The notes below the pieces were generated by a model. It was given only the letters and a program-made list of their open reading frames with translations, did no database searches and was not told the DNA's origin. 64,000 nucleotides of DNA, taken from assembly GCA_030657355.1 (NCBI GenBank), contig CP131056.1, positions 4,050,501 through 4,114,500 on the forward strand, read 5' to 3'. Position numbers and translations under genes: made by a program. Within the stretch, counting starts at the first letter, position 1, and each line of letters opens with the position of its first letter. The DNA comes from Radicibacter daui (GTDB lineage: Bacteria; Pseudomonadota; Alphaproteobacteria; Radicibacterales; Radicibacteraceae). This document shows, piece after piece, positions 62,266 through 64,000 of this stretch.

Positions 62266-63065
62266 CGGAAGGTGAAGCGCCGAACTTTAACGATCTCGAT
62301 CTCGTCAATGTCGACGTGCGGGCTGAACTCCACGATCCAGACAGTATTGAGTTCATCGCGCCATAGGCCGAGACTGCGGACAGCAAGACCAGGAATCGGC
62401 GCTTTCTGAACCCCATAGGTGTTGAGGTTCAACGCCTGTGACCACGACAAATGATCCTGTCCGCCCTTGCCCGAGATCGGGACAATGGTTTCCCGTGAGC
62501 CGGCAATACCTGCTTGCACCTCATCGATCTCAATCTGGCCGTAGCTCACCGTCGTGCGATGGTGGCCCTGAATAGCCATCGCTTGAAAGCCGAGGAAGGT
62601 CGAGATCAGGTGGGCGTTGCGAACCCGCGTGAACACCGCCTGCTCATCTTGCCCGAGCAGCGCCGAGATAAACTTTGGGGTTTGATCGACCACGGGTTCA
62701 AGGGCGGGCTCCAAACCGAGGGTGCCCAAGTCGATCACGTTCTTTCGACGCGTGCGCCGCAAGACATACTTACCCTTGCCGTTCTGCAACCACGTCACCG
62801 GCCCGGCCTGCTCCATCTCGATCGGCAGGTTTCGGCGCGCGTCGTAGGTGTACTTGATGTCGGGTACGTTCGCGACTTCGCGGTCAATAACCCCATCGGC
62901 CACTGCCTGTCGCATAGCTTGGCGCACGGTCTCCTGGTCGAAGCCCACTTCCCTAGGCATGGTCTCCGCACTGTACCCATTCGTGAGATGCCGAAACAGA
63001 TACACTGCAATGCGGTCGTATTTCGGAATGGTGAGCAGTTCTTCGTTAGTCATTCGGGTCAGCAT
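62262..63065 (-). CDS. Probable type II restriction endonuclease partner
   Basis: A 267-residue protein convergent with the methyltransferase gene. The N terminus (about residues 14-65) looks like a winged helix (YDRIAVYLFRHLTNGYSAETMPREVGFDQETVRQAMRQAV). The C-terminal half has a PD-(D/E)xK-like arrangement: SYGQIEIDEVQAGI (E179, D181) and then ETIVPISGKGGQDHLSWSQALNL, with K200 in the (D/S)xK strand and the following D/Q that many such endonucleases share. AGAGGAG precedes the ATG at 63065. Type II endonucleases diverge quickly, so the assignment rests on context plus these residues; a regulator is the alternative. Confidence 0.65.
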   Translation of the reverse strand: MLTRMTNEELLTIPKYDRIAVYLFRHLTNGYSAETMPREVGFDQETVRQAMRQAVADGVIDREVANVPDIKYTYDARRNLPIEMEQAGPVTWLQNGKGKYVLRRTRRKNVIDLGTLGLEPALEPVVDQTPKFISALLGQDEQAVFTRVRNAHLISTFLGFQAMAIQGHHRTTVSYGQIEIDEVQAGIAGSRETIVPISGKGGQDHLSWSQALNLNTYGVQKAPIPGLAVRSLGLWRDELNTVWIVEFSPHVDIDEIEIVKVRRFTFR

Positions 63066-63793
63066 GGGGCACTCCTCTTTCTGTTTTTAGCAGATAGGAA
63101 CCCCCAACCCACGATTCAAGTCACGATAGAGATCACGATGTGAATTTCCGATTGTCTCGATCACTCGAAAGGTCTAAACGCCAGGTCGGCAGGCGTCTAC
63201 AAGCCCCTATCGGCGAAGCAATAGGCACGCCCCCGTTGAGTGCTGAACGGACGATGACCATTGCAACAGCCCGTCAGCGACCGTGTTGACTACGCCCGCG
63301 CCATCCCAATTTGGCAGCGGCGCTCACCGATAGCCGTGCATGTAATTTCGCCGATGTGTGCGTCGACGCTGCGTTAATTCGACAGCCAGTAGGCTGTGGC
63401 TGATGCCGTAGCGATGCCCGCGTGCCCTGCGCCCGTTTCGCTCTCGATGCGAATGCTGCCTAACCAGTCTACGGTCACCGAGTTCGCGTTGGAGCTCGCG
63501 CCTCATCGAAAAGTTGCCGATCTTCGGGCGCGTCACTTGCTGTGAACACTCCTTTGAAAGCAGAAGCCCGTCTTCTCCCCCGTGAACCGTGCGAAAGCCT
63601 CCCCCTCGACGGCCCACAGCTCCCCGCACGCTGGCGAATTCTTTCCGGCGACCAAACTTATATTAAACTCCTTGCATTTTTACCCGTTTCGTCACCACCT
63701 GAAAGGAGTCGGTAAATCATCGATTGGCGCGCGGCAAAAATTCGTGATGATGTTGCGGCGATTAGTGCCGTAAAACCAACCGTCTTCATTTTT
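63066..63793. other. Gene-poor accessory region
   Basis: About 730 bases without a recognisable gene. Short open stretches exist on both strands, including a 57-codon frame listed separately, a 42-codon minus-strand frame around 63370-63500, and a long Arg/His-rich minus frame (63324-63629) with poor composition. None has a known motif. Looks like eroded mobile or prophage DNA. Confidence 0.4.
63542..63715 (+). CDS. Possible small protein or gene remnant
   Basis: A 57-codon frame from GTG (VNTPLKAEARLLPREPCESL... RWRILSGDQTYIKLLAFLPV) with protein-like composition but no ribosome site or known family. After its TAA the same frame continues for 36 codons (IIDWRAAKIRDDVAAISAVK... to 63824) with AAAGGAG just before it but no standard start codon. 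The two pieces may be one gene broken by a stop. Confidence 0.25.
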   Translation: MNTPLKAEARLLPREPCESLPLDGPQLPARWRILSGDQTYIKLLAFLPVSSPPERSR

Positions 63794-64000
63794 TTAAAAG
63801 CGTCTCAGGTAGAAGCATCTGTTTAGGAATCTAATTCCCCATCTGAACTACCCGCGCGCAAGACTTGTTGTATGGGTTGGCGGGCGGCGATCAACGGGCT
63901 TCGGCGCTACCACAAAATCGCCATGCTTGATCACGATAGTAGGGTTACAGGCGCTGGTCCCGTTGGGGTCCCCCTCCCTTAGTACGGGGGCCGGTTGCCG
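63794..64000 (-). CDS. Possible partial CDS running off the window end
   Basis: The minus-strand frame is open from base 64000 to a TAA at 63794-63796, 68 codons without a start inside the window. It includes the protein-like stretch NPTIVIKHGDFVVAPSPLIA. No family recognised, and chance openness of GC-rich DNA cannot be excluded. It overlaps the tRNA-like fragment at about 63840-63862. Confidence 0.25.

Noticed and set aside
63324-63629. A 101-codon minus-strand frame in the accessory tail
   Set aside because: Extreme Arg content, no ribosome site and no known family; treated as non-coding.

Overview
The window is about 64 kb of GC-rich chromosome from an alphaproteobacterium. The caa3/aa3-type cta operon next to surf1-thrC-M16 peptidase, the hprK(short)-rapZ-EIIA(Man)-HPr block and the gene families point to a Rhodospirillales-like lineage, but genus cannot be read from the sequence. 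Almost all of it is dense core chromosome; the last about 3.6 kb, beyond a tRNA-Gly, is accessory DNA.

Layout. 1-9.8 kb: sucC (cut by the window edge), rpmJ, a SAM methyltransferase, a chemoreceptor and the translation block rpmI-rplT-pheS-pheT. 10-17.5 kb: a CPA2/Kef-type antiporter, a second chemoreceptor, a divergent RidA-like/TrmB-like pair around a perfect palindrome, a degenerate methyltransferase, and a YedY-like molybdoenzyme overlapping a TPR protein gene. 17.6-23 kb: a likely ureide (allantoin/hydantoin-type) operon: TRAP transporter, PuuE-type allantoinase, GntR regulator and Asp/Glu-hydantoin racemase, behind an inverted-repeat operator. 23-24.7 kb: a membrane b-type-like module, 2Fe-2S ferredoxin and class III cyclase in one chain. 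24.9-29.6 kb: a Gld-like ABC exporter operon. 29.7-34.5 kb: purU, a 2-hydroxyacid dehydrogenase, a membrane protein with a catalytically dead cyclase-like domain, and an orphan TAXI receptor. 34.8-39.2 kb: a soluble hybrid histidine kinase and a PepSY / cytochrome b561 / OmpR regulator / sensor kinase operon. 39.4-52.3 kb: GNAT, M16 peptidase, thrC, M32 carboxypeptidase, surf1, two orphan genes on the other strand, then the cytochrome c oxidase operon (ctaC-ctaD-ctaB-small protein-ctaG-ctaE-DUF983). 52.8-58.2 kb: tldD and a regulatory PTS (short HprK, RapZ, EIIA-Man, HPr, EI) without a sugar permease. 58.4-60.4 kb: leuC, a small conserved-looking protein and tRNA-Gly(CCC).

Accessory end (60.4-64 kb). 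A type II restriction-modification unit: an intact cytosine-5 methyltransferase gene convergent with, and overlapping by 4 bp, a probable PD-(D/E)xK endonuclease gene. Immediately upstream of the methyltransferase lies a vsr mismatch-repair endonuclease gene broken by an in-frame stop and several frameshifts. This can only be seen by joining reading frames. Beyond the endonuclease is about 0.9 kb of gene-poor sequence that includes a piece resembling the 5' half of a tRNA.

The points most worth following are the heme-like/ferredoxin/cyclase fusion, the pseudo-cyclase membrane protein, the decayed vsr beside a live-looking R-M pair, the ureide TRAP operon with its operator, and RapZ with methionine in place of the Walker A lysine. 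I did not find one wholly new multi-gene defence or signalling system.
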